From Pseudomonadota bacterium (lineage in GTDB: Bacteria > Myxococcota_A > UBA796 > SXON01), in NCBI GenBank assembly GCA_030685065.1, contig JAUXQH010000058.1, positions 1 to 64,000 of the forward strand: 64,000 nucleotides of DNA. Reading direction: 5' to 3'. A program made the position numbers and the translations under genes. A model generated the notes under the pieces. It was not told where the DNA came from. It made no database searches and saw nothing but the letters and a program-made list of their open reading frames with translations. Each line of letters begins with the position of its first letter. The first letter of the stretch is position 1. Of the stretch, positions 53,439 through 61,775 are shown in pieces.

Positions 53439-56059
53439 TCCTCGACCTCCACCGGCGCCGCCTCGACGCTCGGAAGCTGGACGACCACGGCCTTGCGCCC
53501 GTCCGTACGCGAGTCTACCCGGATGGAGCCGCCGTGCCGGTTGATGAGGTCGACGGCGAGCCCGAGCCCCCGGCCGATGTAGCGCCCGCGGATCATCGCG
53601 TTGGTCAGCGTGCCCGGGGCGTCATCGACCACCGCGACCTCCACCCAGGCGTGCCCGGTGATCGGATCGTCGAAGGCGGTGAGCTCGACGTCGAGCCGCT
53701 GCGCGCCGGCGGCGAGGGCGTTCCGGAGCACGTTGGCCAGGATGTCCTCGAGGTCGGCGCGGAACATCCGCACGGCCAGGCCCTGCTCGCGTTCGAGGAC
53801 GCCCAGCTCCGGCACGGGCGCGCCCGCGAAGCCGGGCTCGGTCACGATGCGCGCGTACACGGCACGCGCGCGCTCGGGCGTGACCGGGAGCACGCAGATC
53901 TCCCGCACGATCGCCCCGATGGCGCGGTACCCGGCGCCGTTGATGATCCCGGAGATCGCGCGGAGATCGTCGGGGCGCGGGGGGCGGCGGGTGCGGGCGA
54001 GGCGGGCGAGCGCGCGGTGCACGGGGCCGAGGATGGGGTCACGCCGGCGCAGATCGAGCCGCCTCCCGTGGCGCAGCCCGAGCGCTTCGAGCTGGGTGAG
54101 GTAGCTCCGGAAATGGACGAGCAACGAGGGGGCGCGGGCCCGGAACGCCTCCCACGGGGCGGTGTCGCCGCGGGCGAGCGCGTCGGCGATGTCGGGGAGC
54201 ACGGTCGTGTTGTGCTTGAGGACCTCGTGGCGCAGCGCCGCGAGGAGGCGGGCCGCGTCGTGCCAACACTCGGGCGCGCCGTCCAGCAGGTCTCGCAGGG
54301 TGCGCGCCGAGCGATACCGGGCCCACGCCAGGAGCGGCAGGCCGATGACCAGGAGGAAGCCGCCCGCGAACGTGGCCCGCACCGCCAACAAGCGCGCGTT
54401 GACCCGCTGCTGGAGCCTCGCGGCCTCCTTCACGTTCTGCGACGCCCGCCCCGGCGCGGCGGCCTCGTAGGCGGCGAGCTCGCCGCGCACGGTGGCCCAG
54501 TCGCCGCGCGCCTCGGCGAGCACCGCCAGCTGGTAGTGGGCGTCGGGAGTGCCTCGTCGGGCGGCCTCCACGTACCAGGACCGCGTCGCGTCGATGTCGC
54601 CGCGCGCCAGCGCGAGCGCCGCGAGCTCGAGGAGCACGGGCGGCTGATCCGGGTCGGCCTCGAGGCTCCGCAGCAGCCAGGGCTCCGCGGCCGCGGGCGT
54701 GCCGGCCTGGGCCGCGAACTGGGCGCGCTTGTTGAGCAGCGTGGGAGACTCGGGGGCCAGCGCGAGGGCGACGTCGAGCTCGGCGACGGCCTCCAGGATG
54801 CGGCCACGGCGCGCGAGGACGCTCGCGATCCGGTACTTCGCCTCGGCGACCGGCGGCAGGCGGGCCGCGGGGGACGCCGGAACGTCGGGCGGCGACGGGG
54901 GCGTGCGCCGGAGCGCCTCGAGGCGCGCGGTGAGCTCCTCGGCCGTCGCCCCGGCCGCTCCGTTGGCGAGGGCACGGGCATAGGCGGACACGGCGCGATC
55001 GTAGCTCCCCTGGTCGTGGCTCCCCAGCGACTGCTCGAGCCTCCCGAGCGCCACCTGCACCTCGACGTCGCCCGGACGGAGGATCGCGGCCTCGCGGAGC
55101 TCCAGGACCGCCTCGCGGTCCCGGCGGCCGCCGTAGGCCTCCGCGAGCAGGAGCCCGAGGCGAACCCGGTTGGAGGCGTCGTCGGGGGCGAGCGCGCGGG
55201 CGAGGATCGCGTGGATCTCGGCCTCCTCCCAGGCGCGGCGCGCCACGAGCACGTCCGCGAGCAGCGCGTGGGCCTCCGCGGAGCGGGGGGCCGCCGTGAC
55301 GAGCGCGCGCCCCTCCTCCGCCGCGACCTCGAGCCGGCCCTCGGCCATCGCAGCCTGCGCCTTGGCGTAGCCACCGACGAGCTCCGTCGGGAGGGGCTCC
55401 GAGCCGCCCAGCGCCAGCGACTCGGCGGCGCGCTCGACCTCGAGCCGGTCGAGCCGCGCGCCCACCTCCATCGCCACGTCGCCCTGCGGAAACGTGTCGA
55501 GGTACGCCCGCCAACGCTGCTCGGCGTCGAGGGAGAGCCCGGCGTCGACGAGGGCCGCTCCGAGCGCGAGGAGGGTCGGACCGTCCGGCGGAGCGCCGTC
55601 CAGGAGCCGCTCGTAGGTCTCGTAGGCCGCCAACGCCGCGACCGGATCGGTGCCCGCGAGCAGGCGGGCCTCTTCGCGGTACGGCAACGAATCGCCGAGT
55701 CGCAACGTCCGCAGCCGGCGCCACAGCGCGAGCGCCTCCTCGGGATCGCGCGGCTCGACCAGGTGGGCGAGGGCCTCCACGGCGTCCGCCTCGTCCCCCA
55801 GCGAGCGATAGAGCGCCTCCGCCGCGGCGAGATCGCCGGCGGCCTCGAACGAGCGGCCCAGGCCCAGCGAGGCGGGCAGGAAGCCGGGGTCCTGCGTGAG
55901 GACCATGCGGTAGAGCTGGTTGGCCCGCGCATGGCGCCCCGCGGCCTCCTCCTCCACCGCCTTGAGGAAGAACGGCCGCGTGGCGGCGTCGAGCGCGTCT
56001 TCGGGGGCGGCGAGCGCGGGCGGACTCACGGCGAGGGCCACCCAGAGGAGCCAGCTCAC
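53423..56059 (-). CDS. TPR-containing sensor histidine kinase
   Basis: 878 residues, GTG start overlapping the regulator's stop by 4 nt. Signal sequence MSWLLWVALAVSPPALA, then about 520 residues of TPR repeats (e.g. RANQLYRMVLTQDPGFLPASL; AYARALANGA; AELDVALALAPESPTLLNKRA; RSLEADPDQPPVLLELAALALA) predicted to be outside the cytoplasm, a membrane segment (ATFAGGFLLVIGLPLLAWARY), and a cytoplasmic kinase half. In that half HEVLKHN looks like the phospho-accepting H box, NVLRNALAAGA is the N box, VVDDAPGTL the G1 box and GRGLGLAVDLINRHGGSIRVDS the G2 box. A large periplasmic TPR array as the sensor suggests protein or peptide sensing. Confidence 0.83.
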   Translation of the reverse strand: MSWLLWVALAVSPPALAAPEDALDAATRPFFLKAVEEEAAGRHARANQLYRMVLTQDPGFLPASLGLGRSFEAAGDLAAAEALYRSLGDEADAVEALAHLVEPRDPEEALALWRRLRTLRLGDSLPYREEARLLAGTDPVAALAAYETYERLLDGAPPDGPTLLALGAALVDAGLSLDAEQRWRAYLDTFPQGDVAMEVGARLDRLEVERAAESLALGGSEPLPTELVGGYAKAQAAMAEGRLEVAAEEGRALVTAAPRSAEAHALLADVLVARRAWEEAEIHAILARALAPDDASNRVRLGLLLAEAYGGRRDREAVLELREAAILRPGDVEVQVALGRLEQSLGSHDQGSYDRAVSAYARALANGAAGATAEELTARLEALRRTPPSPPDVPASPAARLPPVAEAKYRIASVLARRGRILEAVAELDVALALAPESPTLLNKRAQFAAQAGTPAAAEPWLLRSLEADPDQPPVLLELAALALARGDIDATRSWYVEAARRGTPDAHYQLAVLAEARGDWATVRGELAAYEAAAPGRASQNVKEAARLQQRVNARLLAVRATFAGGFLLVIGLPLLAWARYRSARTLRDLLDGAPECWHDAARLLAALRHEVLKHNTTVLPDIADALARGDTAPWEAFRARAPSLLVHFRSYLTQLEALGLRHGRRLDLRRRDPILGPVHRALARLARTRRPPRPDDLRAISGIINGAGYRAIGAIVREICVLPVTPERARAVYARIVTEPGFAGAPVPELGVLEREQGLAVRMFRADLEDILANVLRNALAAGAQRLDVELTAFDDPITGHAWVEVAVVDDAPGTLTNAMIRGRYIGRGLGLAVDLINRHGGSIRVDSRTDGRKAVVVQLPSVEAAPVEVEEWTVS

Positions 56060-57663
56060 CCGTTGCCGCCCTTGAGCTCCCGCACCTTGAGTCCGAGCTG
56101 GTTGAAGCGGAGCTGGACCTTCCGGGCGCACTCCGGATCCCCCATGAGGATGCGCGCCATCGCCGAGAAGTCCCCTTCCTCCTGCTCCCACAACTTCGTG
56201 AAGTACTGGCGCTCCACGTCCTGGGCGAGGTGGTTGAGCGTGCCGTCGGGACGCACGATCACCTGGCACTTCCACCCGACCTCGTCGGCCGGGGTGTCGA
56301 CCCGCACGGCGCGCAACAGATCGCGGAGCAGCTTCGGCCGCACCTGCACCACGTCCCCACGCCCCCCGAGGAGCAGCCCCACGAGCTCGGCGAAGGTGAA
56401 GGTCAGCGCGTTCTCGATCGTCATCGCGAACTCGCGGAGGTTTCCGGGCCAGCGATGGCGCCGGAGCAGCTGCACCGAGCGATCGGGGAACAGGAGGACG
56501 AGGCGGCCCGGATGCGGCTCGGGCACGTCCCCGCCGGTGCAGACGACCAGCTCGCCCTCCTCCGACAGCCCCGCGCGGCGCCGGTACTCCCCGATGAGCG
56601 AGCGGAGCTGGGCGCCCTCCGCGAGGTGCCGCGCGGTCCACCCGAGCAGGCGCATCAGGTCTCCCCGACGCTCGGTCAGCGAGGGCAGCGTGACGGTGCA
56701 CGCGGGGTTCAAGCGCATGTAGAGGTCACGACGGAAGCGCCCCTGGCGCACGAGGGCGCCGAGGTCCTCGTGAGTCGCGACGACGAGCTTCACGTCCACC
56801 CGCCGCTCCAGCACGTCCCCCAGCCGGGTCACCGTGCCCTCCTGGAGCACGCCGAGGAGCATCTTCTGCGCCTCCTCGGTGAGGTTGCCGATCTCGTCGA
56901 GGAACAACGTGCCGTTGTCCGCCTCCTCGAACGCCCCCTTCCGATCGGCCACCGATCCGGTGTACGAGCCGCGCGCGGAGCCGAAGAGGGTGGTTCCCAC
57001 CAGGTCGCGGGGGATGGTCGACAGATCGACGCTGACGAACTTTCCTTTCCGCCCGGAGCGAGGGTGGATGTAGTGACGGGCGAGCAGCGATTTTCCGGTG
57101 CCGGTCGGGCCGCCGAGGATCACGGGCAGGCGCCCCCGCGCGAGCACCTGGAGGCGGGCCCGGGCCCGCTGCATCGGCGGCGCGCGCCCCCAGAAGATGG
57201 GCCCCTCGGCGTCCTGCCCGCGGCGGGCCTTCAGCACGTTCTCGATCTGGACCCGCAGGCTGCGGGCATCGACGTTCTCGTCGTCCAGGAAGTAGGTGTA
57301 CTCCTCCGCTTCGAGCCGCTCCGCCGCGCGATCGATGTCGAGATCATCGCGAGCGGTCATGAGCACGACCGGCAGATCGGGCAGGTGGCGCCGCAGCCGG
57401 ACCAGGATCTCGAGCCCCTGGCGGCGGCGCGCCCGGGCGATCTGCTTGTCGTCCGCGCCGGGCTTCAGCCCGACCAGCTGGTCGGCGGGGATGTCGAAGT
57501 TGACGTCGAGCAGCACCAGATCGATGGAGCGGCGCTGCTTCTTGAGCACGGCGACCGCTTCGAGCCACGAGCGGGAGGGCCCGAGGTAGTCGTGCTCGGG
57601 GATGGCGCGACGGCAGAGGTCGACGTAGCGGTCCTGGTCGTCGATCACGAGGATGGTGGCCAT
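56056..57663 (-). CDS. NtrC-type sigma54-dependent response regulator with altered GAFTGA motif
   Basis: 535 residues. Receiver domain (phosphoacceptor D53 in LVLLDVNFD, with a 25-residue insertion after it), AAA+ domain (Walker A GGPTGTGKS at 184-192, Walker B GTLFLDEIG at 251-259, the sensor-like RRDLYMRLN segment, RWPGNLREF) and a C-terminal Fis-like helix-turn-helix. The sigma54-contact loop reads GSYTGS (232-237) instead of GAFTGA; the essential Thr is kept, Phe is replaced by Tyr, and two Ala by Ser. The AAA+ domain also carries an insertion of about 40 residues (LSEEGELVVCTGGDVPEPHPG...). Start overlaps the preceding stop by 1 nt (TGATG). Activation of sigma54 is likely but not certain. 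Confidence 0.88.
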   Translation of the reverse strand: MATILVIDDQDRYVDLCRRAIPEHDYLGPSRSWLEAVAVLKKQRRSIDLVLLDVNFDIPADQLVGLKPGADDKQIARARRRQGLEILVRLRRHLPDLPVVLMTARDDLDIDRAAERLEAEEYTYFLDDENVDARSLRVQIENVLKARRGQDAEGPIFWGRAPPMQRARARLQVLARGRLPVILGGPTGTGKSLLARHYIHPRSGRKGKFVSVDLSTIPRDLVGTTLFGSARGSYTGSVADRKGAFEEADNGTLFLDEIGNLTEEAQKMLLGVLQEGTVTRLGDVLERRVDVKLVVATHEDLGALVRQGRFRRDLYMRLNPACTVTLPSLTERRGDLMRLLGWTARHLAEGAQLRSLIGEYRRRAGLSEEGELVVCTGGDVPEPHPGRLVLLFPDRSVQLLRRHRWPGNLREFAMTIENALTFTFAELVGLLLGGRGDVVQVRPKLLRDLLRAVRVDTPADEVGWKCQVIVRPDGTLNHLAQDVERQYFTKLWEQEEGDFSAMARILMGDPECARKVQLRFNQLGLKVRELKGGNG

Positions 57664-58049
57664 CAGACGCCCTCTCCCTTGCCCGAGCGTGCCCGCGCGT
57701 GTACCGCGCGTAGCTCGTCCGCCACCTCACGCGCGAGGCGGGCCGTGTCGAGGAGGCTCGCCTCGTCGAGCGTGTCGAGCGCGGCGGCGCGAACGGTGAG
57801 GACCTCCATCAGCGCGTCCACCCGGTCGATCCCGAGCGGGATCAGCGGCTCCCGGAGCGCACGCCAGAGCGCCGCGGCGGTGAAGACGCCGTCGGGCCCC
57901 TTCCGGGTCCGCAGCAGATCCTCCCGGAGCGCGTCGCGGAGCGTGTCTATCGGCGCGCCGGGCTCGATCCAGCGGGCCTGGAACGAGATGTACTTGCCGA
58001 GATCGTGCCGCGCCTGCGAGGCGGCCTCCAGAAGGGACATTCCGTTCAT
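57663..58049 (-). CDS. Small unrecognised helical protein opening the signalling operon
   Basis: 128 residues, all helical, charged, no membrane segment. Contains ASQARHDLGKYISFQARWIEPG near the N-terminus; the RHDLGKY segment superficially resembles the phosphoacceptor H box of histidine kinases or Hpt proteins (His followed by Asp and Leu). The rest (TLRDALREDLLRTRKGPDGVFTAAALWRALREPLIP...DRVDALMEVLTVRAAALDTLDEASL) looks like a four-helix bundle. It is coupled by a 1-nt overlap to the NtrC-type regulator. A phosphotransfer or adaptor role is a guess; function is otherwise unknown. The 62-nt gap to the divergent selenoprotein gene probably contains the promoter. Confidence 0.65.
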   Translation of the reverse strand: MNGMSLLEAASQARHDLGKYISFQARWIEPGAPIDTLRDALREDLLRTRKGPDGVFTAAALWRALREPLIPLGIDRVDALMEVLTVRAAALDTLDEASLLDTARLAREVADELRAVHARARSGKGEGV

Positions 58050-58111
58050 CTATCGCCTTCCCCCGGTTCACGGATCGGCTACGCTCTGGCGCAAGCTCTG
58101 GAGGTAGGTTC

Positions 58112-58810
58112 ATGCGCCTGCTCACTGGTCGAGTTCTCTGCCTGCTCCCCCTCCTGGTCTCCGTCGGCTGCATCGCCGACGTGCAGCTCGACCTCGACGG
58201 CGATGCCGACGGCCTCATCGACTCCCAGGAGGCCGAGGTCGGCTCCGATCCTGGCAAGGCCGACTCGGATGACGACGGGTACACCGACGGCGCCGAGTAC
58301 ACCGGCAACACCAGCCCCATCGACGCGGACGACAAGCCCTACCAGGCCGGCTGGCAGATCGACGCGTGTCGTCACGACATCGTGTCCACCGGCGCGGAAG
58401 AAGGCGACATCGCCGCCGACTTCGCCCTCCCCGACCAGTTCGGCGAGACCGTGCACCTCCACGACTTCTGCGACCAGGTCGTCCTGGTGATGGGTGCGGG
58501 CTTCACGTGAAGCGCCTGCATGGCGGAGGCCGGCGGCCTCCAAGCGATGTGGGAGCAGTATCGGGACGACGGCTTCATGATGATCACGGCCCTGGACGGG
58601 TCGGATCCTGAGGGCCTGCTGGACTGGGCCGAGGAATACGGCCTCACCCACCCGGTGGTGGGGGACGGCGCGGGAGAGTTCTACTGGGCCTACGGCGACG
58701 GCGCCTGGCCGATGCCGGTCCTCATCGACCACGGCATGGTCCTCTCCTCGGTGAACGCGGGGGGGCAGTCCGCCTCCATGATCGAAGCGCTTCTTTATCC
58801 GGACGAATAG
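58112..58810 (+). CDS. Redoxin-type lipoprotein with predicted selenocysteine (UxxC), read through TGA at 58508
   Basis: Two same-frame segments are separated only by TGA at 58508-58510; read through, they give 232 residues. Signal peptide and lipobox (MRLLTGRVLC...VSVGC, Cys20), a Ca-binding thrombospondin-3/EF-like region (DGDADGLID, DSDDDGYTDGAEY), then a thioredoxin/AhpC-TSA domain (GDIAADFALPDQFGETVHLHDF, VVLVMGAGFT-U-SAC). The TGA is residue 133 and gives U133-x-x-C136 exactly where such proteins have CxxC; the fold continues with FMMITALDGSDPEGL, HPVVGD and the cis-Pro segment WPMPVLIDHG. A perfect hairpin lies 14 nt after the TGA. An exported lipoprotein thiol/selenol oxidoreductase is predicted. 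A genuine nonsense mutation is the alternative. Confidence 0.85.
58525..58541 (+). promoter_or_regulatory. Candidate bacterial SECIS hairpin
   Basis: GGAGGCC (58525-58531) and GGCCTCC (58535-58541) form a perfect 7-bp stem with a GGC loop; the first loop G is 22 nt after the TGA. Bacterial SECIS elements sit immediately downstream of the UGA inside the coding region and carry a guanine at the top of the loop, which fits. GC-rich DNA makes hairpins cheap, so this supports but does not prove selenocysteine insertion. Confidence 0.65.
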
Positions 58811-58895
58811 CGGCGACCGCTTACGTCACGAAGATGTAGAGGCTCTGCTCGCGCGGTAGCGGCTGCGGCCGTGCGCGGTATCATCGCCCCACGAG

Positions 58896-61733
58896 GTGTT
58901 TGTGCGCTGGCTGAGCATGCTGTTCACGTTCTTGTGGTGCGTGCCGGCTTGGGCAGGCGTCGTGTGGGTTCCCTCCCCGCCCCTCCTCGGGGACGGCGTG
59001 ACGCCCTCCACCGTGCGCCTCTACGTCGATGACGGGGCCAAGATCCGCGTCAAGGCCGACGCCGGAAAGGTAGGGCCCGCGGTGGCCGGGGCCGATGGCG
59101 TCTGGACGATCCCCTACACGCCGCCCCGCGTTGCGGCCGTCGGTACCGTGGTGTTCCGCGTGTCCGTCGGGGGCGGCGAGACCGCGCTCGACATCCCGGT
59201 GGTGCCGCCCTTCACCGGGTCCATCGGGCTCACGTTCGACCCGCCGGTGCTGCCGAGCACGGGTACCGCGATGATCAAGATCGCGCCGGAAGGCTCGACC
59301 GCCGTCGCGGCCGAAGGGCGGAGCTTCCTGCTCGTCGCCTCGGCCGGCACGGTCGACACGGTGACCCCCGCCGGAAACGGCGTCTGGGTCGCCCGGTACA
59401 CCCCGCCGAAGGGCCTCACCGCGCCGCTCTCCGTCGTGTTCGCCGCCGCGGACGCCGCGGCCCCCGACAAGGTGCAGGGCAGCGCCGTGCTCCCGGTCAC
59501 CGTCAAGCGCTCGGTCTCGTTCGACGTGAAGCCCGGCTCGAGCAACGTCATGAAGGTCGGCTCGCGCACCTACGGGCCGATCGTGGCCGCGCCGACGGGC
59601 AAGGTCGCCTTCGACATCGACCTCGATCCGCGCGAGCCCACCGGCGATCTACGCAGCGTGAACCCCGACACCTCGAAGGAGGATCGCGAGGCCCCGCTCC
59701 CCGTCGCCGCCACCACCGCCATCGCCTTCTACCCCCTCCCCGCCAGCGTCCCCGCGCAAGCCGATCTCTCGGTGCCGGTGCGGATCATGGTGATCGGCCC
59801 GGACGGCCGGCCCAAGGCGGACGCCACGGTGAAGCTCTCGGCCTCCAAGGGCACGATCACGCCCGCGACGTGGGACCGTGACGTGTTCTCCGCGACCTTC
59901 TCGCCGCCCACCACGCCCGGGGAGGTCGTCCTCTTCGCCGAGGTCGACGGGGCCAAGAGCGAGCGCAAGATCAAGATCGTCGGGACCATCCCGACCCTCA
60001 CGTTGTCCACCGAGCCCGCCGAGATCGCGAAGGCCGGCACGTCCTTCTCCGTCATCGCGCGCGTCAAGGACGCCCAGGGCACCGGCGTTGTCGGGCGCGC
60101 ACCCACGCTCACGGTCGAAGGCGCCACCGCGAACGGCTCGGCGAAGGACAACAAGGACGGCAGCTACACCTTCCCGTTCAAGGTCTCCTCCTCCACGAAC
60201 CGGGTCCGCGTCTACGCCGCGCCGCCCGTGGAGACCTCCTCGATGCCCGCCGCCCGCCTCGTGGCCTGGCCGGGCGCTGCCACCGTCGCCGCCAACGGCA
60301 CGGACACCGTGACCGTCACGGTGCTCGCGGTCGATGCCTTCGGCCTGCCCGTCCCGAACGTCACGCTCAAGCTCGGCGCGCCTCGCGGGGACGGCAGCGT
60401 GCCCCCGACCGGCAAGACCGACGCGCGCGGGATGGCCCGCGTCACGTTCACGGCCGGCCGCGCGCCCGGCGTCGCGAGCGTCCGCATCGAGGCCGCCGGC
60501 CTCGTGACCGAGGTGCCGCTCTTCCAGACGAAGGACGGCATCGGTCCGATCCTGCCGACCGGCGGCGGCACCGCCGACGAAGCGCTGGTGGCAAAGTGGA
60601 AGGCCGCCGCGCCCGAGCTCAGGATCGTCCGTGAGGGCGTCGTGCCTCCCTCCGGCCCGCCCGCCACCGTGCAGATCACGACCGTGCCCCCCTACACGAC
60701 GCCCGGCGCCGCGATCCTCGTGAACATCCGCGTCATGGACAGCGCGGGCAGCGGCGTCGGCGGCAAGAAGCTGAACATCTCGGCTGGGCCCGCCGTGGTC
60801 GGCCAGATCACCGACAACCGCGACGGCAGCTACGCGGTGCCGCTCCAGCTCCCCGCCGGGACGGACGGCCCCATCGTCCTCACCGTCGGCGTCGACAGCG
60901 CCGCCGGCTCCGTCACCCTGCCCACCCTCGCGACGGTGGGCGCCCAGCAGCCCACGTCCGGCGCTGCCCCCGCGGGCGGGCTCGGGCGCCAGAAGCCGGC
61001 CGACACCAGCGGCAACGCGGCGGTGCGCGCCCCGGCCGCCCCGGTGACGTCCGAGTGGGCGAAGCTGCGCTTCGGCGGCGGCCTCCTCAACGCGCGCGGC
61101 ACCTACACGATGTCGAGCGACGCCGGCGCCCAGCTCCTCGGCGCGGCCTCCTTCGCGACGCCCGGCGCGGGCTTCTTCGGCCTGGCCCTTGAGGGCGTGT
61201 GGCTGCCGTTCCACCAGTCGTGGGGTTCGCTCGGGCTGGACGTTCGCGGCCGCTCGCAGATCGAGTGGTTCCAGGTGGGAGACTGGCCCTTCATCAACGT
61301 GCAGCGGGACGCCATCGTCGCGGCCCGCTACCGCCGCGCGTTGAACGGCCTGTTCTCGGTCGAGGGTACGCTCGGCGCCCACTACACGACCGGCGTGTTG
61401 TTCCGCTACTCCGACGCCGCCCGCACCGACGCGGAGCTGCTGAACTTTCCGCTCTTCGGCGCTCGGCTCGGTGCGCTCGTGTCGCTCGAGTCCGAGGCGA
61501 TCTACGTCTCGCTCGAGCTGGCCGAGACCTTCGCCCCCTTCCCCATCGACACGCACGCCGAGCTGATGGTCGACCTCCGGATCAGCGACCGCGGCACCAC
61601 GCTCCGCGCGGGCGGCTCCTGGGACTACCGCAGCATGCGCTACGCGGCCGAGGGCGAGGCCGGGGACACCGGCTCCGCCTCGGTGCAGCAGCAGCAGTTC
61701 ACCGTGCGGCTGGGGGCCGGGCAGGTGTTCTAG
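58896..61733 (+). CDS. Ig-repeat protein with C-terminal outer-membrane beta-barrel
   Basis: 945 residues; GTG start. Signal peptide MFVRWLSMLFTFLWCVPAWA. Residues about 22-690 hold several bacterial Ig-like (invasin/Big-type) domains with PPTTPGEVVLFAEVDGA, IPTLTLSTEPAEIAKAGTS, KDNKDGSYTFPFKVS, ATVAANGTDTVTVTVLAVD, GKTDARGMARVTFTAG, ITDNRDGSYAVPLQLPAG. Residues 740-945 are an outer-membrane barrel (WGSLGLDVRGRSQIEWFQVG, VAARYRRALNGLFSVEGTLGAH, TTLRAGGSWDYRSMRYAAEG) ending in the classical aromatic LGAGQVF. The order is the reverse of intimin/invasin (there the barrel precedes the Ig stalk). A surface adhesion or periplasmic stalk role is possible. Start placed by the signal peptide. Confidence 0.78.
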   Translation: MFVRWLSMLFTFLWCVPAWAGVVWVPSPPLLGDGVTPSTVRLYVDDGAKIRVKADAGKVGPAVAGADGVWTIPYTPPRVAAVGTVVFRVSVGGGETALDIPVVPPFTGSIGLTFDPPVLPSTGTAMIKIAPEGSTAVAAEGRSFLLVASAGTVDTVTPAGNGVWVARYTPPKGLTAPLSVVFAAADAAAPDKVQGSAVLPVTVKRSVSFDVKPGSSNVMKVGSRTYGPIVAAPTGKVAFDIDLDPREPTGDLRSVNPDTSKEDREAPLPVAATTAIAFYPLPASVPAQADLSVPVRIMVIGPDGRPKADATVKLSASKGTITPATWDRDVFSATFSPPTTPGEVVLFAEVDGAKSERKIKIVGTIPTLTLSTEPAEIAKAGTSFSVIARVKDAQGTGVVGRAPTLTVEGATANGSAKDNKDGSYTFPFKVSSSTNRVRVYAAPPVETSSMPAARLVAWPGAATVAANGTDTVTVTVLAVDAFGLPVPNVTLKLGAPRGDGSVPPTGKTDARGMARVTFTAGRAPGVASVRIEAAGLVTEVPLFQTKDGIGPILPTGGGTADEALVAKWKAAAPELRIVREGVVPPSGPPATVQITTVPPYTTPGAAILVNIRVMDSAGSGVGGKKLNISAGPAVVGQITDNRDGSYAVPLQLPAGTDGPIVLTVGVDSAAGSVTLPTLATVGAQQPTSGAAPAGGLGRQKPADTSGNAAVRAPAAPVTSEWAKLRFGGGLLNARGTYTMSSDAGAQLLGAASFATPGAGFFGLALEGVWLPFHQSWGSLGLDVRGRSQIEWFQVGDWPFINVQRDAIVAARYRRALNGLFSVEGTLGAHYTTGVLFRYSDAARTDAELLNFPLFGARLGALVSLESEAIYVSLELAETFAPFPIDTHAELMVDLRISDRGTTLRAGGSWDYRSMRYAAEGEAGDTGSASVQQQQFTVRLGAGQVF

Positions 61734-61775
61734 CGGCTCGGGAGGATCCGGCGCGGTGCTGGGCCGCGCTCGCGC

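Noticed and set aside
53534..56722. Long plus-strand open frame opposite the TPR histidine kinase (about 1060 codons)
   Set aside because: Mirror of a real gene; GC-rich third-position bias keeps the antisense frame open. The translation is low-complexity, with no recognisable domain, and lacks a ribosome-binding site.
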